Shown in pieces: positions 57,136 through 64,000 of a stretch of 64,000 nt of DNA. The stretch's first letter is position 1. Each line of letters begins with the position of its first letter. Both the position numbers and the translations under genes were made by a program. Source of the DNA: Streptomyces durocortorensis (GTDB taxonomy: Bacteria > Actinomycetota > Actinomycetes > Streptomycetales > Streptomycetaceae); contig NZ_CP134500.1 in assembly GCF_031760065.1 (NCBI RefSeq), positions 4,402,001 through 4,466,000 of the forward strand, read 5' to 3'. The notes beneath the pieces were generated by a model. It searched no databases. It saw nothing but the letters and a program-made list of their open reading frames with translations, and was not told the DNA's origin.

Positions 57136-57654
57136 TCAGCCCACCGCGCCCTCAAGCCCCAGCAGCAACTTCTTCCGCTCCAGCCCGCCCGCGTACCCCC
57201 GCAGGGCCCCGTCCGCCCCGATCACCCGGTGGCACGGGCGGACGACCAGCAACGGATTGCGCCCGATCGCCGTGCCCACCGCACGCACCCCGGCGCCCGA
57301 CGCCCCGACCTGCGCGGCGACCTCCCCGTACGACACCGTCCTGCCGTACGGGATCGACTCCAGCGCCTCCCAGACCCGGCGCTGGAATTCCGTACCCACG
57401 CCCTGGGCGAACGCCACGTCGAAGCGTGTCGAGCGCCCCGTGAAGTACGCCTCCAGCTGCCCGGTGATCTCCGTGAACGCCTCGGGGGCGTGCTGCCATC
57501 CGTCCTGGACGACCGCCCCGCCCTTCTGCCCGGGCACCGACAGCGACCGCAATCGGACCCCCGCGCCCCCGGCCGCACCGGAGCCGCCCGGCACCTCGCC
57601 GACCAGCAGCAACTCGCCCAGCGGGCTGTCCACCCGCGCGTAGATCGTCGTCAT
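57136..57654 (-). CDS. ogt: Methylated-DNA-protein-cysteine S-methyltransferase
   Basis: This 172-residue suicide repair protein transfers O6-alkyl groups from guanine to its own Cys141 in the PCHRV motif. The helix-turn-helix with EFQRRVWEALESIPYGRTVSYGEVA and the ARG/GRNPLLVVRPCHRVIG region are intact. ATG 57654 is used because upstream codons lack family character. It is the first gene of the ogt-alkB operon. No Ada-type regulator is in the window, so induction is not explained. Confidence 0.95.
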   Translation of the reverse strand: MTTIYARVDSPLGELLLVGEVPGGSGAAGGAGVRLRSLSVPGQKGGAVVQDGWQHAPEAFTEITGQLEAYFTGRSTRFDVAFAQGVGTEFQRRVWEALESIPYGRTVSYGEVAAQVGASGAGVRAVGTAIGRNPLLVVRPCHRVIGADGALRGYAGGLERKKLLLGLEGAVG

Positions 57655-57816
57655 GCCGTCGTCCCGCCTCGCTGTTCGTCCCCGATCCGTACGGCCAGTC
57701 TGCGCCTCCCCGCCGTCCGGCCACTGGCGGTATTCGGACATCACGCCCAGGTCCGGAAACGGAGCGGGCACCCCGTCGAGGCCGATCTCGACGGGGTGCC
57801 CCCACGGCGCGGTCGA

Positions 57817-58305
57817 CTACCGGTAGTTCACGAACTGGATCGCGAAGTCGAAGTCCTTGCCCTTCAAGAGCGCCTGAACGGCCTGGAGGTCGTCCCGGCT
57901 CTTCGAGCTGACGCGCAGCTCGTCTCCCTGGACCTGCGCCTTGACGCCCTTCGGGCCCTCGTCGCGGATCACCTTCGCCACCTTCTTGGCGTTCTCCTGG
58001 GAGATGCCTTCCTCGATCGAGGCGAAGATCTTGTACTCCTTGCCGGACAGCTGAGGCTCGCCGGCGTCCAGCGACTTCAGCGAGATGCCGCGCTTGATCA
58101 GCTTGGACTGGAAGATGTCGAGGATGGCCTTGACGCGCTCCTCGCCGTTCGCCTCCATCAGGATCTTCTCGCCCGACCACGTGATCGAGGCGCCCGTGCC
58201 CTTGAAGTCGTAGCGCTGGGAGATCTCCTTGGCGGCCTGGTTGAGGGCGTTGTCGACCTCCTGCCGCTCGACCTTCGAGACGATGTCGAAACTGGAGTCG
58301 GCCAT
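57817..58305 (-). CDS. YajQ-family nucleotide-binding protein
   Basis: This 162-residue protein has the two RRM-like ferredoxin folds of Yaj[34 protein letters not shown] at the start and [34 protein letters not shown] in the second half. Family members bind cyclic di-GMP or RNA; one regulates virulence in Xanthomonas. Start at ATG 58305 with AAGGAG ten bases upstream. Monocistronic, divergent from tRNA-Tyr. Confidence 0.95.
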   Translation of the reverse strand: MADSSFDIVSKVERQEVDNALNQAAKEISQRYDFKGTGASITWSGEKILMEANGEERVKAILDIFQSKLIKRGISLKSLDAGEPQLSGKEYKIFASIEEGISQENAKKVAKVIRDEGPKGVKAQVQGDELRVSSKSRDDLQAVQALLKGKDFDFAIQFVNYR

Positions 58306-58537
58306 GACGTGTGGCTCCTTGCGTCGAATGCTGGGGGTTACAGCGCAAAGCCTAGGCCCTCGCGTTCGGGCCATACCGGGCTCCGCCGGGGCCGGGATCC
58401 GGTCCGACCCGAACGGGAGGGCCCAAGGGCTGTCCCCTCCGGCTGCGGAACAATCGGGTGGCGGAGCACCCCTGGCCATCAGGTATTGTTTACGTCGTCG
58501 CCAAGGAGATCAGCACGAGATCCGACGCGTCGTTCGA

Positions 58538-58619
<82 letters not shown>

Positions 58620-58626
58620 CGCGAAC

Positions 58627-58661
58627 GAAGCCCCCGACCAGTCCTTCTGGTCGGGGGCTTC
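58627..58661 (+). terminator. Terminator of tRNA-Tyr
   Basis: A perfect 15-bp stem (58627-58641 with 58647-58661) with loop TCCTT starts 7 bp after the tRNA. Confidence 0.88.
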
Positions 58662-58735
58662 CTCGTTGCCGGGGGCCTTCCCGGGATCCGGCAGGGGGCC
58701 TTGCGGGCCTTTCCGGACCCCGGCCCGGACGCCGG

Positions 58736-59392
58736 TCAGTTGCCCGCGACGTCCTTCACGGCCACCGCGATCGGCACGTTCCCCGAGATCGCCTCCAGAG
58801 TGAGGCCCGCCGTCGCCGGGGTGTCCAGCAGCTCCAGCAGCGTGGCCGCCACGTCGTCGCGGGGGATGGGGCCGCGGCCGGTCGACGCGGCGAGGAGGAC
58901 CCGTCCGGTGCCCGCGTCGCTGGTGAGCATGCCGGGGCGCAGGATCGTCCAGTCCAGTGCGGTACGGGAGCGTACGTCGGCGTCGGCGGCGCCCTTGGCC
59001 CGCAGGTAGACGTCGAAGACCTCGTCGCCGGGGTGATCGGGGTCGGCGCCCATGGAGGAGACGACGACGTAGCGGCGGACGCCCGCCGCCTCGGCCGCGT
59101 CGGCGAACAGCACGGCCGCGGCGCGGTCGACGGTGTCCTTGCGGGCGGTGCCGCTGTTGGGGCCCGCGCCCGCCGCGAAGACGGCCGCGTCGGCGCCGCG
59201 CAGGACCTCCGCGGCCTGTTCGACGGTGGCCGATTCGAGGTCCAGCACGGCGGGTTGGGCACCGGCTTCGATGAGGTCCTGGCTCTGCTGGGGGTTGCGG
59301 ATGATCCCTACGGCTTCATCCCCGCGTGCGGCGAGCAGCCGCTCCAGCCGCAGTGCGATCTGTCCGTGTCCACCTGCGATGACAATGCGCAT
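58736..59392 (-). CDS. NAD(P)-binding SDR-like protein (YwnB/BVR-B type)
   Basis: This 218-residue atypical SDR has the Rossmann motif AGGHGQIALRL at 6-16, AAVFAAGAGPNSG, VSSMGADPDHPGD and LDWTILRPGMLT. This pattern is found in proteins annotated as NAD(P)H-binding or flavin-reductase-like; none of the catalytic Tyr-xxx-Lys of classical SDRs is obvious. It could reduce a quinone or flavin, or be a regulator. It lies downstream of an amidohydrolase gene on the same strand with a 34-bp gap and may be co-transcribed. Confidence 0.88.
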   Translation of the reverse strand: MRIVIAGGHGQIALRLERLLAARGDEAVGIIRNPQQSQDLIEAGAQPAVLDLESATVEQAAEVLRGADAAVFAAGAGPNSGTARKDTVDRAAAVLFADAAEAAGVRRYVVVSSMGADPDHPGDEVFDVYLRAKGAADADVRSRTALDWTILRPGMLTSDAGTGRVLLAASTGRGPIPRDDVAATLLELLDTPATAGLTLEAISGNVPIAVAVKDVAGN

Positions 59393-59426
59393 ACCTCCGA
59401 CCGTACGCCCGGAGGCAGCCTCCCGC

Positions 59427-60725
59427 TCAGTTCCTGGGCCCCGTACCGGAGTCGGGTCGCCCCTGGCGCGGGAGGCCGGGGCCCGTGGCGGCGTCGGAGT
59501 CCGGGTCGGAGTCGCAGTACTCGCGTACGGCGCTGGTGCGGGCGACGACGCGGCCGCGGTGGATGACGATGCGGCTGTAGGCGAGGGAGAGCGCGGCGGA
59601 GAGCCGTTCGCCCCGTACGGCGAGGAGTTCGGCCGGGAAGCCCGCCTCGACGCGCACGCTGGGCAGGCAGAGGGCGGCGCGGGCGGTGGCGGAGACCATC
59701 GCGTACGCCTGTTCGGCGCGCAGTCCGATCTGCGAGGCGAGGAGGTACGCCGCTTCGAGGGGGTCGCCGCGGCCGACCGGGTTCGCGGTGTCGCGCAGCG
59801 CCCCGCTGCCCGCCGTGAGGCGTACGCCGGCGGAGCGCAGGAGGCGTACGGGGGCGGTCGTACGGCGTTCCGCGCCGGTGCAGCCGCCCTGGGGCAGGCA
59901 GACGACGGTGATCCCCGCGGCGGCGAGCTGGTCGGCGGCGCGGGCGGCGATGTCCCGGGGCAGATGGGCCAGTCCCGAACAGGGGCCGAGCGTGACGCCG
60001 GGGCGCAGTCCGGCGGCCATGGCGGCGAGCCGGCCCAGCCGGGCGGGGTCGTCGGCGTCGGTGTGCAGGTCCACCGGGCAGCCGTGTTCGGCGGCGACCT
60101 CCAGGACGGCCTCGGTGTAGCCGATGGGGTCCGGGTCGAGGTCGGGGCGGCCGCCGACGACCGCAGCACCCATCTTCACCGCGTCGCGGAGCATCGCGAG
60201 GCCGTCCGCCCCGGCGACGCCGGTGAGGAGGCGGGGGACCGCGACGGGTGTGAGGTCGGTGAGGCCGCGCAGGGAGCGCCGGGCCTGTAGGACGGCTTCG
60301 AGCGGGGCGAGGCCTTGGACGTCGCCGATGCGGACGTGGGTGCGCAGGGCGGTCGCGCCGTGGCCGAGCTGGAGGAGCGCCGCCTCGGTGGCGCGGCGCT
60401 GGATGTCCTCGGTGCGGTGGGAGGCGGGGCCCGGGCTGTCGGGGGCCGCGCTGTCCGCGGTGAGCGCGGTGTCGCTGTGGGCGTGGGGTTCGGCGGGGGC
60501 GGGGAGCAGGAGATAGCCCCGGAGGTCGATGCGGGAGCCCCGGGCGGTGAGGCTCCCCGCGGTCCCGACGGCCTCGATGCGGCTGCCGCTGAGGCGTACG
60601 TCGACGGTGCGGCCGTCGATGAGCCGGGCGCCGCTGAGGACGAGGGCGGGGGTGTCGGCGGTGGTGGCCGCGTCGGCGCTGTCCGGCGCGTTGTCGTCGG
60701 GCCGCCGCGGCTGGCTGTCGGGCAT
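59427..60725 (-). CDS. Amidohydrolase-family protein, cytosine-deaminase-like
   Basis: This 432-residue TIM-barrel amidohydrolase has the first metal site EPHAHSD (His81, His83) and the strand-5 ligand VDLHTDADD (His221), with composite beta domain at both ends. It resembles the CodA/TrzA branch that deaminates heterocyclic bases. The usual HD(D) at the end of strand 8 is replaced by GSGALRD, so the fourth ligand is displaced or missing and activity is uncertain. Both termini are acidic and disordered. It reads in the same direction as the SDR gene. Confidence 0.85.
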   Translation of the reverse strand: MPDSQPRRPDDNAPDSADAATTADTPALVLSGARLIDGRTVDVRLSGSRIEAVGTAGSLTARGSRIDLRGYLLLPAPAEPHAHSDTALTADSAAPDSPGPASHRTEDIQRRATEAALLQLGHGATALRTHVRIGDVQGLAPLEAVLQARRSLRGLTDLTPVAVPRLLTGVAGADGLAMLRDAVKMGAAVVGGRPDLDPDPIGYTEAVLEVAAEHGCPVDLHTDADDPARLGRLAAMAAGLRPGVTLGPCSGLAHLPRDIAARAADQLAAAGITVVCLPQGGCTGAERRTTAPVRLLRSAGVRLTAGSGALRDTANPVGRGDPLEAAYLLASQIGLRAEQAYAMVSATARAALCLPSVRVEAGFPAELLAVRGERLSAALSLAYSRIVIHRGRVVARTSAVREYCDSDPDSDAATGPGLPRQGRPDSGTGPRN

Positions 60726-61051
60726 CGCGCTCCTGGAAGGGGTGCAAGGGGGCGGGGGGCAAGATCACGCGGAGTAGTGGGCCGGGCCTTGAGGGGGTGT
60801 CTTGTCGCAGGGGGCGTCCTGCCGGTCGTGCCGGCTCGCCGGCGGGACGCCTTCAGGGGTCCCGCCGATCATGGCCGGGTCCGCGACGCCTGGCACGGCG
60901 GCTTCCGGGAAGAGCGCAATAGTCGTACCGGTGGGCCTTTTCCGGCCCCGGGCGACGTCCGGTCCGGAAGGCGATGCGGGCTGGATCAAGGCCTGATCAG
61001 GGGGTGTGGGCGGGGCCGGAGAGGGCCCCGGGGGACGCTACCGAAACGGAT
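60726..61051. other. Intergenic, no gene seen
   Basis: No frame has convincing codon bias. A small hairpin (GGCGGGAC 60841-60848 with GTCCCGCC 60859-60866) is the only structure seen. The amidohydrolase promoter and the tRNA-Thr promoter should border this region. Confidence 0.5.
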
Positions 61052-61081
61052 TTGGGCAACCGGCCCAGGACCGTGTAATGT
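61052..61081 (+). promoter_or_regulatory. Putative promoter of the tRNA-Thr/tRNA-Met unit
   Basis: TTGGGC (61052-61057) and TAATGT (61076-61081), spaced 18 bp, lie 12 bp before the tRNA-Thr 5' end. Confidence 0.45.
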
Positions 61082-61092
61082 CTTCATCGCTC

Positions 61093-61165
61093 GCCCCAAT
61101 AGCTCAGTCGGTAGAGCGTCTCCATGGTAAGGAGAAGGTCTGCGGTTCGATTCCGCATTGGGGCT
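61093..61165 (+). tRNA. tRNA-Thr (anticodon GGT)
   Basis: 73 bases. The acceptor stem GCCCCAA pairs with TTGGGGC, the D arm is GCTCAGTCGGTAGAGC, the anticodon stem TCTCC/GGAGA has loop ATGGTAA, the T arm is TGCGGTTCGATTCCGCA, and the discriminator is T. No encoded CCA. Confidence 0.96.
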
Positions 61166-61179
61166 CTGGTGATCGGGAA

Positions 61180-61197
61180 ACCCCGCTTCGGCGGGGT
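61180..61197 (+). other. UUCG-tetraloop hairpin between two tRNAs
   Basis: ACCCCGC-TTCG-GCGGGGT forms a 7-bp stem closed by the extra-stable C(UUCG)G tetraloop in the 45-bp tRNA spacer. It may be a processing signal for the tRNA precursor or a weak terminator. Confidence 0.6.
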
Positions 61198-61210
61198 GAC
61201 TCATCATCAA

Positions 61211-61283
61211 AGCGGTGTAGCTCAGTCGGTAGAGCAAGCGGCTCATAATCGCTGTGTCACCGGTTCAAGTCCGGTCACCGCTA
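61211..61283 (+). tRNA. tRNA-Met (anticodon CAT), elongator type
   Basis: 73 bases. The acceptor stem AGCGGTG pairs with CACCGCT, the anticodon loop is CTCATAA, the T arm is CCGGTTCAAGTCCGG, and the discriminator is A. The first pair A1-T72 excludes the initiator tRNA (which has an unpaired 1-72). A lysidine-modified Ile tRNA is unlikely but not excluded by sequence alone. Confidence 0.93.
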
Positions 61284-61300
61284 CTAACGGTAGCCGATTG

Positions 61301-61328
61301 TTGGGTCGGTCCTTCGATCGGCTACTCT
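61301..61328 (+). promoter_or_regulatory. Putative rpmG promoter
   Basis: TTGGGT (61301-61306) and TACTCT (61323-61328), spacing 16, lie about 40 bp before the rpmG start and just after tRNA-Met. Confidence 0.4.
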
Positions 61329-61368
61329 TTCATGCGTTCATCCGTCCATCCGTCCAAGGAGCACTCAC

Positions 61369-61533
61369 GTGGCTGCCACCGACGTCCGCCCGAAGATCAC
61401 GCTGGCCTGCGTGGAGTGCAAGGAGCGGAACTACATCACCAAGAAGAACCGGCGTAACAACCCGGACCGTCTTGAGATGAAGAAGCACTGCCCGCGCTGC
61501 AACTCGCACACCGCGCACCGCGAAACGCGCTGA
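61369..61533 (+). CDS. rpmG: 50S ribosomal protein L33
   Basis: This 54-residue ribosomal protein ([20 protein letters not shown] through TAHRETR) has two zinc-ligand pairs, CVEC (14-17) and CPRC (41-44), so it is the zinc-binding (C+) form. The GTG start has AAGGAG seven bases upstream. Its position after tRNA-Thr and tRNA-Met and before hadAB is a conserved actinobacterial arrangement (from recollection). Streptomyces genomes often carry a second, cysteine-free L33 elsewhere. Confidence 0.97.
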
Positions 61534-61546
61534 ATCAGGCTCGTAC

Positions 61547-61577
61547 ACGAGGCCGTCCCCTCTGGGGGCGGCCTCGT
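61547..61577 (+). terminator. Terminator of rpmG
   Basis: ACGAGGCCG (61547-61555) pairs with CGGCCTCGT (61569-61577), with additional CCCC/GGGG pairing inside the loop, 14 bp after the stop. Confidence 0.75.
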
Positions 61578-61658
61578 GTCGTTGTACGGGGTCGTTCCCC
61601 GCACGGGGCCGCCCCCGCTTCGTCTTTCCACGTCTTTCCATCAGGAGGTAGCGAGCTC

Positions 61659-62111
61659 ATGGCGCTCGACCAGTCCTTCGTGGGGCGGACCTATCCGCCC
61701 ACCCCGGCGTACGAGGTCGGCCGGGAGAAGATCCGAGAGTTCGCCGAGGCGGTGGGCGATGCCCATCCGGCGTACGTCGATGTGGAGGCCGCCCGCGCAC
61801 TGGGCCATCCCGACGTGATCGCGCCGCCCACCTTCGTCTTCTCGATCACCCACCGGGCCGCCGGGGAAGTGGTGCAGGACCCGCAGCTGGGCCTGGACTA
61901 CAGCCGGGTGGTGCACGGTGACCAGAAGTTCTCGTACGTGCGCCCGGTGCGGGCGGGGGACCGGCTGACGGTCACGTCGACGATCGAGAGCATCAAGTCC
62001 CTGGCGGGCAACGATGTTCTGGACATCCGCGGGGATGTGCGCGACGAGGCCGGTGAGCTGGTCGTGACGGCGTTGACGAAGCTGGTGGCGCGCGCCGCCG
62101 AGGAGGCGTGA
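61659..62111 (+). CDS. hadA: MaoC-family hydratase HadA-type (FAS-II dehydratase subunit)
   Basis: This 150-residue single hot-dog protein is of the UPF0336/HadA type: FVGRTYPPTPAYEVGREKIREFAEAVGD at the start, PPTFVFSITHRA and VHGDQKFSYVRPVRAGDRL. HadA lacks the catalytic Asp/His of the hydratase and forms an active heterodimer with HadB, encoded next. In mycobacteria HadAB dehydrates 3-hydroxyacyl-ACP in fatty-acid elongation; the streptomycete pair probably acts in related acyl-ACP or acyl-CoA dehydration. AGGAGG precedes the ATG. Confidence 0.92.
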   Translation: MALDQSFVGRTYPPTPAYEVGREKIREFAEAVGDAHPAYVDVEAARALGHPDVIAPPTFVFSITHRAAGEVVQDPQLGLDYSRVVHGDQKFSYVRPVRAGDRLTVTSTIESIKSLAGNDVLDIRGDVRDEAGELVVTALTKLVARAAEEA

Positions 62112-62539
62112 TGACGGCGAAGGTCTCTTACGAGTCGGTCGAGGTCGGTACGGAACTGCCCGCGCAGTCGTTCCCGGTGACGCGGGCGACGCTCGTGCAG
62201 TACGCGGGCGCGTCGGGCGACTTCAATCCGATCCACTGGAACGAGAAGTTCGCGCGCGAGGTCGGGCTGCCGGACGTGATCGCGCACGGCATGTTCACGA
62301 TGGCCGAGGCGATCCGCGTGGTCACGGACTGGGCCGGCGATCCGGGCGCGGTCGTCGACTACGGGGTGCGGTTCACCAAGCCGGTCGTCGTGCCCAACGA
62401 CGACAAGGGCGCGCTGATCGAGGTCAGCGCCAAGGTCGGGGCCAAGCTGGAGGACAACCTGGTCCGCGTGGACCTGGTCGCGATGTGCGACGGGAAGAAG
62501 GTGCTGGGGCTGTCCCGCGCCGTCGTGCGGCTCGCCTGA
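62111..62539 (+). CDS. hadB: MaoC-family hydratase HadB-type (catalytic subunit)
   Basis: This 142-residue hot-dog protein has the (R)-hydratase signature GASGDFNPIHWNEKFAREVGLPDVIAHGM, including the catalytic Asp and His. It partners HadA, whose stop overlaps its start by one base (GTGATG; an alternative GTG start is 62108). It would catalyse reversible hydration/dehydration of enoyl/3-hydroxyacyl thioesters. Confidence 0.94.
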   Translation: MTAKVSYESVEVGTELPAQSFPVTRATLVQYAGASGDFNPIHWNEKFAREVGLPDVIAHGMFTMAEAIRVVTDWAGDPGAVVDYGVRFTKPVVVPNDDKGALIEVSAKVGAKLEDNLVRVDLVAMCDGKKVLGLSRAVVRLA

Positions 62540-62557
62540 GGCGTACGCCGGTTGTGC

Positions 62558-62576
62558 GCCCGGGAGCGTCCCGGGC
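62558..62576 (+). terminator. Terminator after hadB
   Basis: GCCCGGGA-GCG-TCCCGGGC is a perfect 8-bp stem starting 18 bp after the hadB stop. A second GC-rich dyad follows near 62580-62610. Confidence 0.7.
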
Positions 62577-62642
62577 CGGTAGGGGGTGCCCTCTGTGGGG
62601 GGCGCCCCTTGCTTCCGTCCCGGCCCCTCCGGCCCCTTGACC

Positions 62643-62666
62643 AAGTTAGTGATTGGGCAATAACTT
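62643..62666. promoter_or_regulatory. Operator upstream of the second TetR gene
   Basis: AAGTTAGTGATTGGGCAATAACTT: the inverted ends AAGTTA/TAACTT lie six bases before the tetR ATG and are A/T-rich in an otherwise GC-rich region. The halves AAGTTAGTGAT and CAATAACT recur at 63269-63290 before the MFS gene, so this is very likely the regulator's own binding site. Confidence 0.75.
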
Positions 62667-62672
62667 AGCTTC

Positions 62673-63230
62673 ATGGTCAGGATGAGTGCGGAGGAGCGGC
62701 GGGAGAGCGTCGTCCGGGCGGCGATCACTGAGTTCGCCCGCGGCGGCTACAACGGCACGTCCACCGAGGTGATCGCCCGGCGGGTCGGTGTCTCCCAGCC
62801 GTATCTCTTCCGGCTCTTCCCCAACAAGCAGGCCATATTCCTCGCCGCCGCCGAACGCTGCCTGGAGGACACCCGCCAGGTGTTCGCGGCGGCATCGAAG
62901 GGGCTGGAGGGGGAGGAGGCGCTGCACGCCATGGCCGCGGCGTACCAGCAGCTGATCGTCGACGACGGCGAGAAGCTGATGATGCAGATGCAGATGTACG
63001 CGGCCGTCGCCGCGGCGGAGGCCGCCGGGGACCATGCGTTCGGCGAGTCCCTGCGGGCGGCCTGGGTGCGGATGTGGGACGACGTCCACATCACGCTCGG
63101 AGCCGACGAGAGTGAGACGACGACGTTCCTGGCGTACGGGATGCTCGTCAACACGCTCGCCTCGCTCGGCTTTCCGGGCGACCACCGCGTCTGGTCGGGG
63201 TTCTACGTCTCGGGCAGGCCCACCGAGTGA
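62673..63230 (+). CDS. TetR-family regulator of the adjacent MFS exporter
   Basis: This 185-residue regulator has an HTH in VVRAAITEFARGGYNGTSTEVIARRVGVSQPYLFRLFPNK (about 13-52) and a helical ligand-binding domain containing an unusual Met/Gln-rich stretch (EKLMMQMQMYAA). It sits 101 bp upstream of the MFS exporter on the same strand. Operator-like dyads before both genes share the same half-sites, so it most likely represses itself and the exporter until a substrate binds. Confidence 0.93.
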   Translation: MVRMSAEERRESVVRAAITEFARGGYNGTSTEVIARRVGVSQPYLFRLFPNKQAIFLAAAERCLEDTRQVFAAASKGLEGEEALHAMAAAYQQLIVDDGEKLMMQMQMYAAVAAAEAAGDHAFGESLRAAWVRMWDDVHITLGADESETTTFLAYGMLVNTLASLGFPGDHRVWSGFYVSGRPTE

Positions 63231-63268
63231 ACAGCGCGCTCCGGGTCCGCCCGGATTTCTGTCCGTAG

Positions 63269-63290
63269 AAGTTAGTGATCAATAACTAAT
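63269..63290. promoter_or_regulatory. Operator upstream of the MFS exporter gene
   Basis: AAGTTAGTGATCAATAACTA (plus AT) contains the same two half-sites as 62643-62666 but with the spacer shortened, so the halves fuse at a central TGATCA. A further dyad, GTTCTGATC...GATCAGC, follows at 63296-63322. Confidence 0.75.
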
Positions 63291-63331
63291 TACCAGTTCT
63301 GATCGGCGGGAACTGATCAGCAGGGGGAGAA

Positions 63332-64000
63332 ATGAACGAGCAGCACGGCAAGGCGGACCGCGGAAGAGCGGTCTGGACCCTCGTCATCACCAGCGTCGCC
63401 GGATTCATGGCGGCCCTGGACAACCTCGTCGTCACCACCGCCCTTCCCTCCATCCGCGAGAGCCTCGGCGGCGGGCTGGAGGAGCTGGAGTGGACGGTGA
63501 ACGCGTACACCCTGACCTTCGCCGTGCTGCTGATGCTCGGTGCGGCGCTCGGGGACCGCTTCGGCAGGCGGCGGCTGTTCCTGGTCGGCCTCGGCGTCTT
63601 CACGGCCGCCTCCGCCGCGGCCGCCCTGTCACCGGGCATCGGGGAGCTCATCGCGTTCCGGGCGGTCCAGGGCGTCGGCGCGGCGATCATGATGCCGCTG
63701 ACGCTCACCCTGATCGGTGCCGCCGTTCCGCCCGAGCGGCGGGGCGCGGCGCTGGGCCTCTTCGGCGCGGTGAACGGTGTGGCCGTGGCCAGCGGGCCGC
63801 TGATCGGCGGTGCGCTGACCGAGCACATCTCCTGGCAGTGGATCTTCTGGCTGAACGTGCCGCTCGGCCTGCTGCTGCTGCCGCTGGCCCGGCTGCGGCT
63901 CACCGAGTCGTACGCCCCCAGGGCGCCGCTGGACATCCGCGGCACGGTCCTGGTCAGCGCGGGCCTCTTCGGCATCGTCTACGCCCTGGTCAACACCGCG
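63332..64000 (+). CDS. DHA2-type MFS drug exporter, N-terminal part (cut by window end)
   Basis: 223 residues are visible and open at the window edge; the family normally has about 480-520 residues and 14 helices. Signatures are FMAALDNLVVTTALPSI (motif D1), GDRFGRRRLFLVG (motif A), LIAFRAVQGVGAAIMMPLTL (motif B) and GVAVASGPLIGGAL (motif C, antiporter). ATG 63332 follows AGGGGGAGAA. It is expected to export a toxic or self-made compound under control of the TetR gene just upstream. Confidence 0.94.
   Translation, partial: MNEQHGKADRGRAVWTLVITSVAGFMAALDNLVVTTALPSIRESLGGGLEELEWTVNAYTLTFAVLLMLGAALGDRFGRRRLFLVGLGVFTAASAAAALSPGIGELIAFRAVQGVGAAIMMPLTLTLIGAAVPPERRGAALGLFGAVNGVAVASGPLIGGALTEHISWQWIFWLNVPLGLLLLPLARLRLTESYAPRAPLDIRGTVLVSAGLFGIVYALVNTA

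Noticed and set aside
61211..61283. tRNA with CAT anticodon as initiator tRNA
   Set aside because: The 1-72 pair is A-T and there is no run of three G-C pairs at the base of the anticodon stem, so it is not the initiator.

Overview
This window reads as a Streptomyces chromosome. Base composition is very high in G+C, codon third positions are almost all G or C, GTG and TTG starts are common, and operons are tightly coupled through ATGA/GTGA overlaps. Typical actinomycete families are present: DUF397 with an XRE/DUF5753 regulator, SpoIIE-type phosphatase, tail-to-tail small genes, KorAB and a second nuo cluster. From memory, the gene order resembles the core chromosome of S. coelicolor; that comparison was not run. 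Nothing looks like a prophage, an integrative element or a secondary-metabolite cluster.

Layout. 1-4.4 kb: the end of a complete-type complex I operon (nuoL partial, nuoM, nuoN), closed by a perfect 19-bp hairpin. 4.4-13.6 kb: recQ, a Uma2-type nuclease, a fahA / GPP34-like (frameshifted) / zinc-ribbon operon, a CocE-type hydrolase and a POT peptide transporter. 13.7-25.4 kb: long-chain polyprenyl diphosphate synthase, a secreted LolA-like protein, an ABC-2 exporter pair, TetR, a Ser/Thr kinase, a cupin-nitrilase pair, a PAS-GAF-SpoIIE-HATPase protein and a HAD phosphatase. 25.4-31.3 kb: small accessory genes, including a secreted PLL/tectonin-like protein, XRE/DUF397, three unknown small genes, a VOC protein and a CGNR zinc-finger regulator with a collagen-like N-terminus. 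31.3-36.1 kb: FAD monooxygenase, RarD, and a divergent quinone reductase / HxlR regulator pair. 36.1-39.2 kb: korA-korB, a 2-oxoacid:ferredoxin oxidoreductase. 39.6-43.5 kb: one NarL-type response regulator and two paralogous histidine kinases. 43.6-53.8 kb: a second, ten-gene nuo operon (A B C H I J K L M N) lacking nuoD, E, F and G. 53.9-61 kb: mscL, htpX-yccF, GlsB-type protein, ogt-alkB, yajQ, tRNA-Tyr, a Rossmann-fold reductase and an amidohydrolase. 61-64 kb: tRNA-Thr, tRNA-Met, rpmG, hadA-hadB, and a TetR regulator followed by a DHA2-type MFS exporter cut by the window edge.

How the genes fit together. The most interesting ensemble is korAB, the two-kinase/one-regulator system and the truncated complex I within 18 kb. 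The second complex I has every proton-pumping membrane subunit and the Fe-S arm NuoB/C/I, but no NADH module and no NuoD. A ferredoxin-reducing KorAB next to it suggests a ferredoxin-fed complex I variant. This is an inference, not shown. A second theme is short tandem repeats that begin on or just after a stop codon, so that the 3' end of the gene is iterated downstream (cocE, POT, idsA, CGNR, quinone reductase, kinase 2). A third is in-frame 9-bp-type repeats inside coding sequences (monooxygenase, kinase linker, ABC ATPase, NuoC tail). A fourth is two clear regulator/operator sets: HxlR-quinone reductase, and TetR-MFS with two near-identical operators.
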